Source: Actinacidiphila acididurans
GTDB taxonomy: Bacteria; Actinomycetota; Actinomycetes; Streptomycetales; Streptomycetaceae
Direction of reading: 5' to 3'
Assembly (NCBI RefSeq): GCF_016918855.1
Contig: NZ_JADKYB010000021.1
Coordinates: forward strand, 108,325-172,324
DNA: 64,000 nucleotides
Shown here piece by piece: positions 1 to 9,320 of this stretch. The position numbers and the translations under genes are program-made. Under the pieces are notes generated by a model that did no database searches, had not been told where the DNA came from, and saw only the letters and a program-made list of their open reading frames with translations. The first letter of the stretch is position 1; each line of letters opens with the position of its first letter.

Positions 1-131
1 ATACGCCCCGCTGACAGCGGAGCAATTTTGCCCCGATTCGGCGGGGTGTTTTCGCCGAACGGGAGGCGTCCGGCGGGTTCCCGCCGGGTGTCGCGCGAAG
101 TGCGGTCCGGGCGGCGGCCGACGGGATCCGG

Positions 132-935
132 TCAGCTCATCACCGGCAGATACGGCGACAGGTCCGCGCGTTCCCCGCTCGCCGAGACCGCCGCGTCCTG
201 CCGGGCCGACGCCCAGCCGGTGCGGCCGGTGGCGAGCCGGATCCAGGTCAGCGGGTCGGTCTCCACCACGTTCGGCGGGGTGCCGCGGGTGTGCCGGGGG
301 CCCTGGACGCACTGGACGGCCGCGTACGGCGGAACGCGCACCTCCACCGAGTTGCCGGGGGCCTTGACCGCGAGGGCGTCCGCCAGCAGCCGTACGACCG
401 CGGCCAGCGCCTGCTTGTCCAGGGGCACGTCCCGCCCGGTGGCCCGGGCCAGGTCGTCGCTGTGCACGACCAGCTCCACCAGCCGGGTCACCGTGAAGTC
501 CAGCGCCCGCATCGCGCCGAAGACGTGCGGCACGATCCGGTCCGCCCGCAGCGCCTCCTGCTCCTGCGCCGCGAGCCCCTCGGCGGCCGCCGCGAGCGCG
601 GCCACCACGTCCGGCGTGCGCGCGGCCGTCTCCCGGGTGCCGGCGTCCAGCTCGTCCGCGATCCCGGCGGTCGACAGCGCCCACGTGCTCAGTCCGGTCA
701 CCGCCGTCCCGGCCGGCGGCGCCGGTTCGGCGAGCACCACGCGCACGACGTCGACCTGCCGCACCAGATGCGCGACCAGCATCCGCACGTCCCAGCCCGG
801 CAGCCCGCTGGGCCGCGTCCATTCCTCGTCGGTCAGCTCCGCGACGGCCGCGCGCACCTGCCCCACCTGCGCGACGAGCGCCGCCCACACCCGCCCGCCG
901 TCGTACGCCCGCTCCCGCCGCTTCGCACCCGCCAT
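132..935 (-). CDS. Mycothiol-dependent maleylpyruvate isomerase-family protein
   Basis: 267 aa. The N-terminal half (about residues 15-160) is a DinB-like four-helix region with 'LPGWDVRMLVAHL' and 'ELVVHSDDLARATG', typical of the actinobacterial MDMPI family. The C-terminal third (about 185-255) resembles the SCP2/MDMPI C-terminal domain ('DPLTWIRLATGR'). Family members are metal-binding, mycothiol-dependent isomerases or transferases in the cytoplasm; the substrate cannot be read from sequence, and most Streptomyces paralogues are uncharacterised. ATG at 935. It lies 57 bases downstream of the EACC1 gene on the same strand, so the two may be co-transcribed. A purely structural role is possible. 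Confidence 0.75.
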   Translation of the reverse strand: MAGAKRRERAYDGGRVWAALVAQVGQVRAAVAELTDEEWTRPSGLPGWDVRMLVAHLVRQVDVVRVVLAEPAPPAGTAVTGLSTWALSTAGIADELDAGTRETAARTPDVVAALAAAAEGLAAQEQEALRADRIVPHVFGAMRALDFTVTRLVELVVHSDDLARATGRDVPLDKQALAAVVRLLADALAVKAPGNSVEVRVPPYAAVQCVQGPRHTRGTPPNVVETDPLTWIRLATGRTGWASARQDAAVSASGERADLSPYLPVMS

Positions 936-992
936 GGCCGCAGCCTAACCGGCACCTGTGACAGTGCCGTTGTTACCGGATCCCGGGGCCGG

Positions 993-1361
993 TCAGGGGT
1001 GGTGCGCGGTGCCGGGGGGCGGCGGCGCGGCGAGGGCGGCCAGCAGCAGCCGCACGGAGTCGTCGGAGCCGTCCGGGACGGTCACCGAGCGGCCGTCGGA
1101 CATGCGCGTGAAGGTGAAGCCGGCCGCGCGGCGCGGGCGGGCCCGGTGCCAGGAGGCGTACGCCATGGTGAGGTTCGCGACGGCCACGGAGTGGGTGAGG
1201 ACCAGGTCGATGACCTCGGACCCGACCGCCGGACCGAGGGGCGGGTCGCCGCGGACGAGCCGGATCTCCTCGGGCGCGTCCTCTTCCGCGCGCAGCCAGT
1301 GGTAGAGCTCGCGCAGTTCGCGGGCCCCGTCCTGGTCCACCGCCCGGATCTGCAGCCGCAC
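993..1361 (-). CDS. Effector-associated constant component EACC1-like protein
   Basis: 122 aa from a GTG at 1361, chosen because a GGGGGAG ribosome site lies 7 bases upstream; a longer open frame to 1619 exists, but its extra residues are low-complexity. Visible features: an N-terminal beta strand followed by 'ELRELYHWLRAEED', a hydrophobic stretch at about residues 48-71 ending 'YASWHRARPRR', then 'GFTFTRMSDGRSVTV' and a C-terminal helix. This order matches the small EACC1 family, which in actinobacteria is encoded beside effectors such as caspase-like or trypsin-like peptidases in NTP-dependent conflict systems. No such effector is adjacent here; the neighbour is an MDMPI protein. Family assignment by recall of the motif pattern, not by search. 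Confidence 0.65.
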   Translation of the reverse strand: MRLQIRAVDQDGARELRELYHWLRAEEDAPEEIRLVRGDPPLGPAVGSEVIDLVLTHSVAVANLTMAYASWHRARPRRAAGFTFTRMSDGRSVTVPDGSDDSVRLLLAALAAPPPPGTAHHP

Positions 1362-1935
1362 CCGCGCACTCCCCCGTGTCCACACCGTACGAACAATGCG
1401 CCGAGGCGGCGCGGTCGCACGGATGCTGCCACAGCGCGGAGCCGATGCGGGAGACCGTTCGGCAATGCTGCCGGTGGGCCGGAAGATCCGCGGCCGGGGC
1501 GGCACCCGGAATGCGGACAACGGCGGCAGCCGCCCCCGTACCCCCGTACCGGGGGCGGCGGCCACGTTCGCACCGCAGTCTGGTTCCGGCCGGTCACCGG
1601 CACAACACGCTTCGAACACGGTCGCATTGTGGGCAGGAGTGCCGGACCGTCCGGGCCGCCGCCGCGCCCGGGTCCGGGTCCGCCCGCGCCCGGCCGCCGG
1701 ATCGGGGCAGCAGGGCCGACCTGCCGGAAAGCGGATTCTGCCGCGTCCTGCCGCCTGCCGCCGTGCCCGGCACGACGTCAGGGCCGCCCCGGGAGCTTCC
1801 GGGGCGGCCCTGACGTGTACGGCCCTTTGCCGGGGCTGATTCAGGCCGGCGGTTCAGGCCGGCGGTTCAGGCGGCCCGTATTCAGGCCGGCGGTTCAGGC
1901 CGGCGGTTCAGCCGGCCCGTATTCAGGCCGGCGGT
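1362..1935. other. Intergenic region between EACC1 gene and purL
   Basis: About 570 bases without a supportable gene. It holds the presumed EACC1 promoter, a strong hairpin (1775-1816) and most of a 41-bp tandem repeat reaching into the end of purL. Open frames here are GC-rich shadows. Confidence 0.6.
1775..1816. terminator. Strong hairpin downstream of purL
   Basis: Perfect 16-base arms (1775-1790 and 1801-1816, starting ACGTCAGGG) around a 10-base loop. It sits about 120 bases past the purL stop on the minus strand. No T tract follows, which is usual for Streptomyces terminators. Likely transcription end of purSQL. Confidence 0.75.

Positions 1936-1942
<7 letters not shown>
1839..1942. 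repeat. 41-bp tandem repeat overlapping the purL stop codon
   Basis: Units begin ATTCAGGCCGGCGG at 1839, 1880 and 1921. The first two are 41 bases and differ by one base; the third is partial (22 bases) and covers the purL TGA at 1938-1936. Each unit contains shorter 13-base sub-repeats (TTCAGGCCGGCGG). Read on the minus strand, the sub-repeats keep recreating a CCTGAACCG stop context. Confidence 0.85.
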
Positions 1943-4181
<2,239 letters not shown>

Positions 4182-4185
<4 letters not shown>

Positions 4186-4883
4186 ACCGAAACCAGTCCC
4201 TTGAGTACCGAGGTGAAGAAGGCCAGGCCGTCCCGGCGGCCGGTGCCGATCAGCGACTCGACCGCGTGCTCCGGGTGCGGCATGAGGCCGACCACGTTGC
4301 CGGCCGCGTTGCTGATGCCCGCGATGTCGCGCAGCGAGCCGTTGGGGTTGCCGTAGCCGTCGGCGACCGGGCCGGCCGCGTACCGGAAGACCACCCGGCC
4401 CTCGGCCTCCAGCTCGTCCAGGGTGCGCGGGTCGGCGGTGTAGCGGCCGTCGATGTTCTTCAGCGGGATGGAGATCTCCTGGCCCGCGGTGAAGTCGCCG
4501 GTCCAGGCGGTGCCGCTGGTCTCGACCCGCAGCCGCTGGTCCCGGCACACGAAGTGCAGCCCGGTGTTGCGCAGCATGGCGCCGGGCAGCAGGTGCGCCT
4601 CGGTGAGCACCTGGAAACCGTTGCAGATGCCGAGAACCGGCATTCCGCCCTTCGCCTGCTCGATGATCGTTTCCATCATGGGCGAGAAACGCGAGATCGC
4701 GCCGGCCCGCAGATAGTCGCCGTAACTGAAGCCACCGGGCAGAACCACCGCGTCGACCTGCCGCAGGTCCTTGTCGCGGTGCCACAGGGCTACGGGCTCG
4801 GCGCCCGCCAGCCGCACCGCGCGCTGGGTGTCGCGGTCGTCGAGCGTGCCGGGGAATGTGACGACGCCAATGCGCGCTGTCAC
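4182..4883 (-). CDS. purQ: Phosphoribosylformylglycinamidine synthase subunit PurQ
   Basis: 233 aa class I glutamine amidotransferase that hydrolyses glutamine and channels ammonia to PurL. The triad is visible: nucleophile Cys87 in 'GICNGFQ', and His203/Glu205 in 'MPHPEHAVES'. 'PGGFSYGDYLRAGA' forms the oxyanion region. GTG start at 4883 with GGTGGAG just upstream. This GTG overlaps the purS stop (GTGA, 4880-4883), and the purQ stop overlaps the purL start, so the three subunits are translationally coupled. Confidence 0.98.
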
Positions 4884-5125
4884 GACTCCACCTTTACATT
4901 GAAGTCCTCGATCACGGTGTTGGCGAGAAAGGTTTCCGCCATCTCCCGAATGCGGGCGAGGGCGGCGTCGTCGACCGGACCGTCGACCTCCAGCTCGAAC
5001 CGCTTTCCCTGACGTACGTCGGAGATCCCGGTGTAGCCCAGCCGCGGCAGTGCGCGCTGGACCGCCTGGCCCTGGGGGTCGAGGATCTCCGGCTTCAGCA
5101 TGACGTCGACTACGACGCGTGCCAC
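4880..5125 (-). CDS. purS: Phosphoribosylformylglycinamidine synthase subunit PurS
   Basis: 81 aa. PurS dimers bridge PurL and PurQ in the FGAM synthase complex. Sequence reads 'VVVDVMLKPEILDPQGQAV' at the N-terminus and ends 'ANTVIEDFNVKVES', both standard. GTG start at 5125 is preceded by GGGAGC; an upstream in-frame start at 5212 would add 29 residues not seen in the family. First gene of the operon; the roughly 350 bases upstream separate it from the divergent lsr2-like gene. Confidence 0.96.
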   Translation of the reverse strand: MARVVVDVMLKPEILDPQGQAVQRALPRLGYTGISDVRQGKRFELEVDGPVDDAALARIREMAETFLANTVIEDFNVKVES

Positions 5126-5179
5126 TGGCGCTCCCGGTGGTGTGGTGCGTGAGGTTCTGCCAGCGTACCCGGTGACGAA

Positions 5180-5195
5180 ATCTACGCGGGTAGAT
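5180..5195. promoter_or_regulatory. Candidate operator upstream of purS
   Basis: Palindrome ATCTAC-GCGG-GTAGAT (6-base arms, 4-base spacer), 55 bases before the purS GTG in the purS/lsr2-like divergent region. This AT-rich patch stands out from its surroundings. It could be a regulator or promoter element; no known consensus is claimed. The rest of 5126-5475 shows no gene. Confidence 0.4.
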
Positions 5196-5475
5196 ATAGG
5201 TGGCGTCGCCACGCATCGTTCGTAGTGGGCGGATCACGTTTATGTATCGGCTGACGAAATGCTTGGGAGAACGCAGCGGAAAATCATAGGGTCCCCGTGC
5301 GGTGACGCTTGCCCGGCGCCCCCCGCGGGAATTAACAGCGACAACGGGCGCCCCACGTCCCCATTTCGTGACATCCGACAAATGAAAACTTGTCGACAGC
5401 GACTGCACCAGTCGGCTCGGCCGTCCCCACCGGGGTCGCTGGCGGCAGCCGGTGCTGTGAGAAAGGACCGATCCT

Positions 5476-5793
5476 ATGGCGCAACGCGTACTGGTCACCC
5501 TCGCCGACGATCTGGACGGCGGCGTAGCCGCGGAAACCATCGCTTTCGGCGTCGACGGGCAGTGGTACGAGATCGACCTCTCGGCCGAGAACGCGGACAA
5601 GTTGCGCAACGACCTGGCCCCCTACGTGGAGGCCGGGCGCCGCCGCACCCTCTCCGGGCGCGCCTACAAGCGCACCCCCATTGCCCCGACCCCCGCCACG
5701 GTGCGGGCCTGGGCGCAGTCGAACGGTTTCGAAGTGCCGGCCCGCGGCCGGATCCCCAAGAAGGTGTACGAGGCGTTCAACAAGGCGAGCTGA
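5476..5793 (+). CDS. Lsr2-family nucleoid protein, likely LsrL paralogue
   Basis: 105 aa. N-terminal dimerisation region 'MAQRVLVTLADDLDGGVAAET', basic linker, and C-terminal AT-hook-like DNA-binding domain 'VRAWAQSNGFEVPARGRIP', where the RGR motif inserts in the minor groove of AT-rich DNA. Lsr2 proteins are the actinobacterial H-NS analogues that coat and silence AT-rich or acquired DNA. In Streptomyces a second copy, LsrL, is encoded next to purS; position therefore suggests LsrL rather than the main Lsr2. Divergent from purS, followed by a hairpin terminator, monocistronic. Confidence 0.93.
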   Translation: MAQRVLVTLADDLDGGVAAETIAFGVDGQWYEIDLSAENADKLRNDLAPYVEAGRRRTLSGRAYKRTPIAPTPATVRAWAQSNGFEVPARGRIPKKVYEAFNKAS

Positions 5794-5807
5794 ACGGTAC
5801 GTGAGTG

Positions 5808-5848
5808 TCCGGCGCGGTTCCCGGGAGGTGCCCGGGGGCCGCGCCGGA
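5808..5848 (+). terminator. Terminator after lsr2-like gene
   Basis: Arms TCCGGCGCGG (5808-5817) and CCGCGCCGGA (5839-5848) with a GC-rich loop that can pair further; 15 bases past the stop codon. Confidence 0.7.
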
Positions 5849-6022
5849 CGGCTGTCGGGCAGGTGTGCGGGCGGCGGCCGGGAGGTGCCGGGAGGCCGAC
5901 CACGAGCTTGGCCACCGGCCGACCACCAGCCGATTGGACAGCCACCCCCACTCTTCCGCTAATGTGTGGATCACGCCGCCGACGGGGGGCCGGGAAACCG
6001 GAAAGCCCAGGTCAGCGAACGT

Positions 6023-6094
6023 GCGGGTGTAGCTCAGTAGTAGAGCGCCCCCCTTCCAGGGGGGAGGGGCAGTGTGCAATTCCTGTCACCCGCT
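6023..6094 (+). tRNA. tRNA-Gly(TCC), unusual D and T loops
   Basis: 72 nt. Acceptor GCGGGTG pairs with CACCCGC; anticodon stem CCCCC/GGGGG encloses CTTCCAG, so anticodon TCC (glycine). The D loop reads AGTAGTA and lacks the GG pair (G18-G19) present in the two neighbouring glycine tRNAs (AGTTGGTA). The T loop reads GTGCAATTC in place of TTCGAAT, and the T stem pairs poorly. CCA is not encoded. A candidate promoter (TAATGT at 5960) lies about 60 bases upstream. Loss of these same features marks the non-protein-making glycine tRNAs of Staphylococcus used for peptidoglycan bridges. Either a dedicated cell-wall tRNA or a divergent decoding tRNA. Confidence 0.85.
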
Positions 6095-6105
6095 CTGGTC
6101 ACTGA

Positions 6106-6111
6106 TACAGT
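6106..6111 (+). promoter_or_regulatory. -10 element of first tRNA-Gly(GCC)
   Basis: TACAGT 14 bases before the mature tRNA. The same hexamer precedes the second copy at a similar distance. A -35 would fall inside the 3' end of the preceding tRNA. Confidence 0.5.
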
Positions 6112-6124
6112 GATCGCAGTGCAT

Positions 6125-6197
6125 GCGGACGTGGCTCAGTTGGTAGAGCATCACCTTGCCAAGGTGAGGGTCGCGAGTTCGAATCTCGTCGTCCGCT
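6125..6197 (+). tRNA. tRNA-Gly(GCC), copy 1
   Basis: 73 nt. Acceptor GCGGACG/CGTCCGC, anticodon loop TTGCCAA (GCC), canonical D loop with GG and T loop TTCGAAT. CCA is encoded at 6198-6200. Identical to the copy at 6356-6428. Confidence 0.97.
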
Positions 6198-6207
6198 CCA
6201 TAGAGGG

Positions 6208-6237
6208 GAAGCCCCCGGCCGGAAGGCCGGGGGCTTC
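6208..6237 (+). terminator. Terminator after tRNA-Gly copy 1
   Basis: Thirteen-base arms GAAGCCCCCGGCC and GGCCGGGGGCTTC around GGAA, followed by TTCG. Confidence 0.85.
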
Positions 6238-6336
6238 TTCGTGTTGCCACCACTTCTGGACCTACTGCCGCTGCCGGGTCCGGCGTCCGGGGGGCGCGCC
6301 GCGACAAACGGTTTCGGGGTTCGCGCGGCCATCGGG

Positions 6337-6342
6337 TACAGT
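6337..6342 (+). promoter_or_regulatory. -10 element of second tRNA-Gly(GCC)
   Basis: TACAGT 14 bases upstream of the tRNA, with a TTTCGG-like -35 about 19 bases further up. Spacing matches copy 1. Confidence 0.55.
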
Positions 6343-6355
6343 GTCTGCACGGCCT

Positions 6356-6428
6356 GCGGACGTGGCTCAGTTGGTAGAGCATCACCTTGCCAAGGTGAGG
6401 GTCGCGAGTTCGAATCTCGTCGTCCGCT
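6356..6428 (+). tRNA. tRNA-Gly(GCC), copy 2
   Basis: 73 nt, identical to copy 1, CCA encoded at 6429-6431. Separate promoter and terminator, so an independent transcription unit rather than a tandem precursor. Confidence 0.97.
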
Positions 6429-6439
6429 CCAGAAGATGG

Positions 6440-6466
6440 AGGCCCCGGTCATTCCGACCGGGGCCT
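6440..6466. terminator. Bidirectional terminator between tRNA-Gly and purC
   Basis: Arms AGGCCCCGGTC and GACCGGGGCCT with a 5-base loop, then TTTGT on the plus strand. It lies between the tRNA and the convergent purC end (6508) and can serve both. Confidence 0.8.
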
Positions 6467-6507
6467 TTGTCGTTGGCGCGGGGCCGTACGGGCCCCGCGG
6501 CCGCGGG

Positions 6508-7428
6508 TCAGTGCCAGGGGGAGCCGGTGAGCCGCTCGTAGGCCTCGGTGTACCGGGCCCGGGTGCGCTCCACGACCTCGAGCGGCAGCGGCGGGGGCGG
6601 CTGTTCGGCCGCGCGGTCCCAGCCGGAGGCCGGCGAGGTGAGCCAGTCGCGGACGATCTGCTTGTCGAAGGACGGCTGCGGAATGCCGGGCGACCACTGG
6701 TCGGCCGGCCAGTAGCGCGAGGAGTCCGAGGTGAGCACCTCGTCGGCCAGCACCAGGCGCTCGCCCGCGCCCTCCCCGGCGGCCGGGTCGGTGCCGAACT
6801 CGAACTTCGTGTCGGCCAGGATCAGTCCGCGGTCGCGCGCCACCTCCCGGGCCCGGGAGTAGACCGCGATCGTGGTCTGCCGCAGCTCCGCGGCCGTCTC
6901 GGTGCCCACCAGCCGGGCCACTTCCTCGTACGACACGTTCTCGTCGTGCTCGCCGACCTCCGCCTTGGTGGCCGGGGTGAAGATCGGCGCGGGCAGCTCC
7001 GAGCCGTCCACCAGGCCGTCGGGCAGGGCCAGTCCGCACACCGTGCGGTCCCGTTCGTACTCCTTCAGCCCGGAACCGGTCAGATAGCCGCGGGCCACGC
7101 ACTCCACCGGGATCATCCGCAGCGGCCGGCACACCATGGTGCGGCCCGCCCAGTCGGCCGGGGCGCCCTCGGGCACCTCGGTGGAGATCACATGGTTCGG
7201 CACCAGGTCGGCGAGCTGGTCGAACCACCACACCGAGAGCTGGGTCAGCACCCGGCCCTTGTCGGGGATCACCGTGGGCAGCACCCAGTCGTACGCCGAG
7301 ATGCGGTCGCTGGCCACCATCACCAGCTCCCCCGCACCGTTGCGGTACAGGTCGCGCACCTTCCCGGTGTGCAGGTGCTCCAGGCCTGGCACCTGCACTG
7401 GCTCGGGCTTGTCGACGAATCCGGACAC
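6508..7428 (-). CDS. purC: SAICAR synthetase PurC
   Basis: 306 aa, usual length. ATP-dependent ligase joining CAIR and aspartate to give SAICAR. Family signatures: 'HTGKVRDLY' (N-terminal ATP-binding loop), 'SDRISAYDWVLPTVIPDKG', 'VECVARGYLTGSGLKEY', and 'LADTKFEFG' with 'LADEVLTSDSSRYWPAD' in the active site. GTG at 7428 with GGGAGG 7 bases upstream; the longer frame to 7740 is not supported. Stands alone between the terminator at 6440 and the N,N-dimethylformamidase-like gene at 7565. Confidence 0.97.
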   Translation of the reverse strand: MSGFVDKPEPVQVPGLEHLHTGKVRDLYRNGAGELVMVASDRISAYDWVLPTVIPDKGRVLTQLSVWWFDQLADLVPNHVISTEVPEGAPADWAGRTMVCRPLRMIPVECVARGYLTGSGLKEYERDRTVCGLALPDGLVDGSELPAPIFTPATKAEVGEHDENVSYEEVARLVGTETAAELRQTTIAVYSRAREVARDRGLILADTKFEFGTDPAAGEGAGERLVLADEVLTSDSSRYWPADQWSPGIPQPSFDKQIVRDWLTSPASGWDRAAEQPPPPLPLEVVERTRARYTEAYERLTGSPWH

Positions 7429-7564
7429 GGTCGGCCTCCCACTTGTGGTTCGGCTCCCGATTCTCGCGCACCTCGGCGTCCCGAGCGCGTCCGGGTACGG
7501 CGGGCCTGTGGAAAACCCCGCGGGAGGGTGAGGGCCGGTCACCGGCTGCGGACCGCCGGTGCGC

Positions 7565-9049
7565 TCAGTCCCGTTTGCAGATCCGGTCCAGCAGGTTCGC
7601 GGTGGCCCGCTGGATGCGGGAGTCCACGTGGCCGGGCCGGTCCAGCGCCGGCGACCAGGCGAAGGTGCCGGACGCGAACACGTACGCGCCGCTGGGCGCC
7701 CGGTAGAGCGAGGTCTCCTGGTGGGCGCGGCGGCCGTCACCGGTGTCGTACGGCGAGTGGGCGAGCAGCACGCGTTCGGTGAAGTCCGGCAGCGGGGTGC
7801 GCGGGAAGTAGCGGTCGGCCTCCCCCGCGACCAGCCCGGGGATCGCCTCGCCCTCGGCCGCCCCGGAGTCCTCCCACAGCCAGTGGTCCGCGTTGCGCAC
7901 CACCAGGGGCGAGGGCCGCGGCACCCGCCCGGCGTACTGCACCCCCAGCAGCAGTTGCTCCGGCTCGCCGCGGTCCCGCCACAGGGCCGTGGTCCGGCCG
8001 TCCCCGCGCCGCTTGCGGCAGCTCAGCAGCCGGTCCTGCTCCCCGGCGGGCGACGGCCCCAACTCCACCTGCCAGTACATGGTGTTGGCGGACAGGAACA
8101 CCAGCGACGTGCCGGCCGCGCGCGCCGCCTCGGCGGCCCGGCGCATCGGCACCGACCAGTACTCGTCGTGCCCGGGGAAGACCAGGCCCCGGTGCCGCGT
8201 CGGATCGATCCGCCCGGCGTGCAGGTCGCGCGCGTCGGCGTACGCGAGGTCGTACCCGTAGCGCTCGGCGAACCGGATGAAGTCGTACGCGTGCCCGATG
8301 TGCAGCGGCAGCCCGGCGCCGGCGTACGGCCGGTCGAACGACACCGTGGTGGCCGCCTCCTCCTCGCCGAGCAGCCGCCCCTCGGTGTCCCAGGCGTGAT
8401 AGAGGCTGGCGCCGGTGCGGCCGTCCTCCGGATAGAGGTTGTACGCCTGCCAGGTGACGTCCGGCAGCAGGAGCAGCAGGTCGGCGGTCGGCCCGGTGAA
8501 GTCCCGTACGGTGAACGGCACATGGCTGCGGTAGCCGTCGGCGCTGGTCAGCACCGCCACATAGGCGCCCGGTCGCCACGAGGGCGGCACCTGGAGCCGC
8601 CAGGACTGCCACCAGTGGTGACAGGACACCGTCCGCCCGGCCGTGAGCGGCGGCTGCTGCGCGATCCCCGCCAGCCGCGGGCTCGCCGTCACCTGGGCGG
8701 CGCCGTCCCCGTCGTAGTGCCCGATGCGGTAGACGTCGACGGTGAACTCCTGCGGCGGGGTCACGGTGATCCGGAAGTCCACCGCCTCCCCCGGCGCCAC
8801 CGCGCCCTTCGACGCGAAGCCCTTGATCTGCCCGCGCACGTCGTCCGCCGTGCACGGCCCCGGGCTGCGCTTGCGCGGCGCCTTGCCGCTGCTCGCCTCC
8901 AGGTCCACGTACCACGGCACGCCCTGACCGGAGGTGTCCGCGTACTGCGGGTCCGTGCGCAACCACGGCAACGGCCCCTGCCCGAACGGATCCGCCGCCC
9001 CGTGCGCCAGCGCTCCCGACTCCCAGCGCCGTACCTGCCCCGCGCTCAT
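7565..9049 (-). CDS. N,N-dimethylformamidase beta-subunit-like protein
   Basis: 494 aa. Contains the family's central block 'AYNLYPEDGRTGASLYHAWD', 'VSFDRPYAGAGLPLHIG', 'GYDLAYADARDLHAG' and 'LVFPGHDEYWSVPMRRA', and a C-terminal 'FASGTFAWSPALDRPG', all characteristic of proteins annotated after the large subunit of dimethylformamidase. Family members are cytoplasmic or exported hydrolase-like proteins of unknown substrate in Streptomyces; no small subunit is nearby. No signal peptide is evident. ATG at 9049 with GGGAG upstream. Sits between purC and the NACHT gene on the same strand; the 271 bases to the NACHT gene hold no other feature. Confidence 0.75.
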   Translation of the reverse strand: MSAGQVRRWESGALAHGAADPFGQGPLPWLRTDPQYADTSGQGVPWYVDLEASSGKAPRKRSPGPCTADDVRGQIKGFASKGAVAPGEAVDFRITVTPPQEFTVDVYRIGHYDGDGAAQVTASPRLAGIAQQPPLTAGRTVSCHHWWQSWRLQVPPSWRPGAYVAVLTSADGYRSHVPFTVRDFTGPTADLLLLLPDVTWQAYNLYPEDGRTGASLYHAWDTEGRLLGEEEAATTVSFDRPYAGAGLPLHIGHAYDFIRFAERYGYDLAYADARDLHAGRIDPTRHRGLVFPGHDEYWSVPMRRAAEAARAAGTSLVFLSANTMYWQVELGPSPAGEQDRLLSCRKRRGDGRTTALWRDRGEPEQLLLGVQYAGRVPRPSPLVVRNADHWLWEDSGAAEGEAIPGLVAGEADRYFPRTPLPDFTERVLLAHSPYDTGDGRRAHQETSLYRAPSGAYVFASGTFAWSPALDRPGHVDSRIQRATANLLDRICKRD

Positions 9050-9320
9050 CGCGGCTCCCCTCCCGGCCCCGCCCGCCGTCCGTCCGGTTCGCGCCCGTAC
9101 GACTCCGGCGACACCCGTCCGTGCCCGTCCAGGTCACGTCGATCGGCGGGTTCCCATGCAATTATGCGTCCGCAAGGGTCAGCACATCACACTCAGCGCT
9201 TCCCCGGTCACTGTTCGTGCGGATTGCTGGATATTTTCCGGCCACGCGCGGTCGGATTCAGCAGACACGGTGAGAGGGGGTGGGTTGTGCTCAGGGCGTC
9301 CGGTTGCACAAAGGGCGCGC

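Noticed and set aside
7565..9049. Dimethylformamide degradation locus
   Set aside because: Only the large-subunit-like protein exists; no small subunit or amine dehydrogenase nearby.
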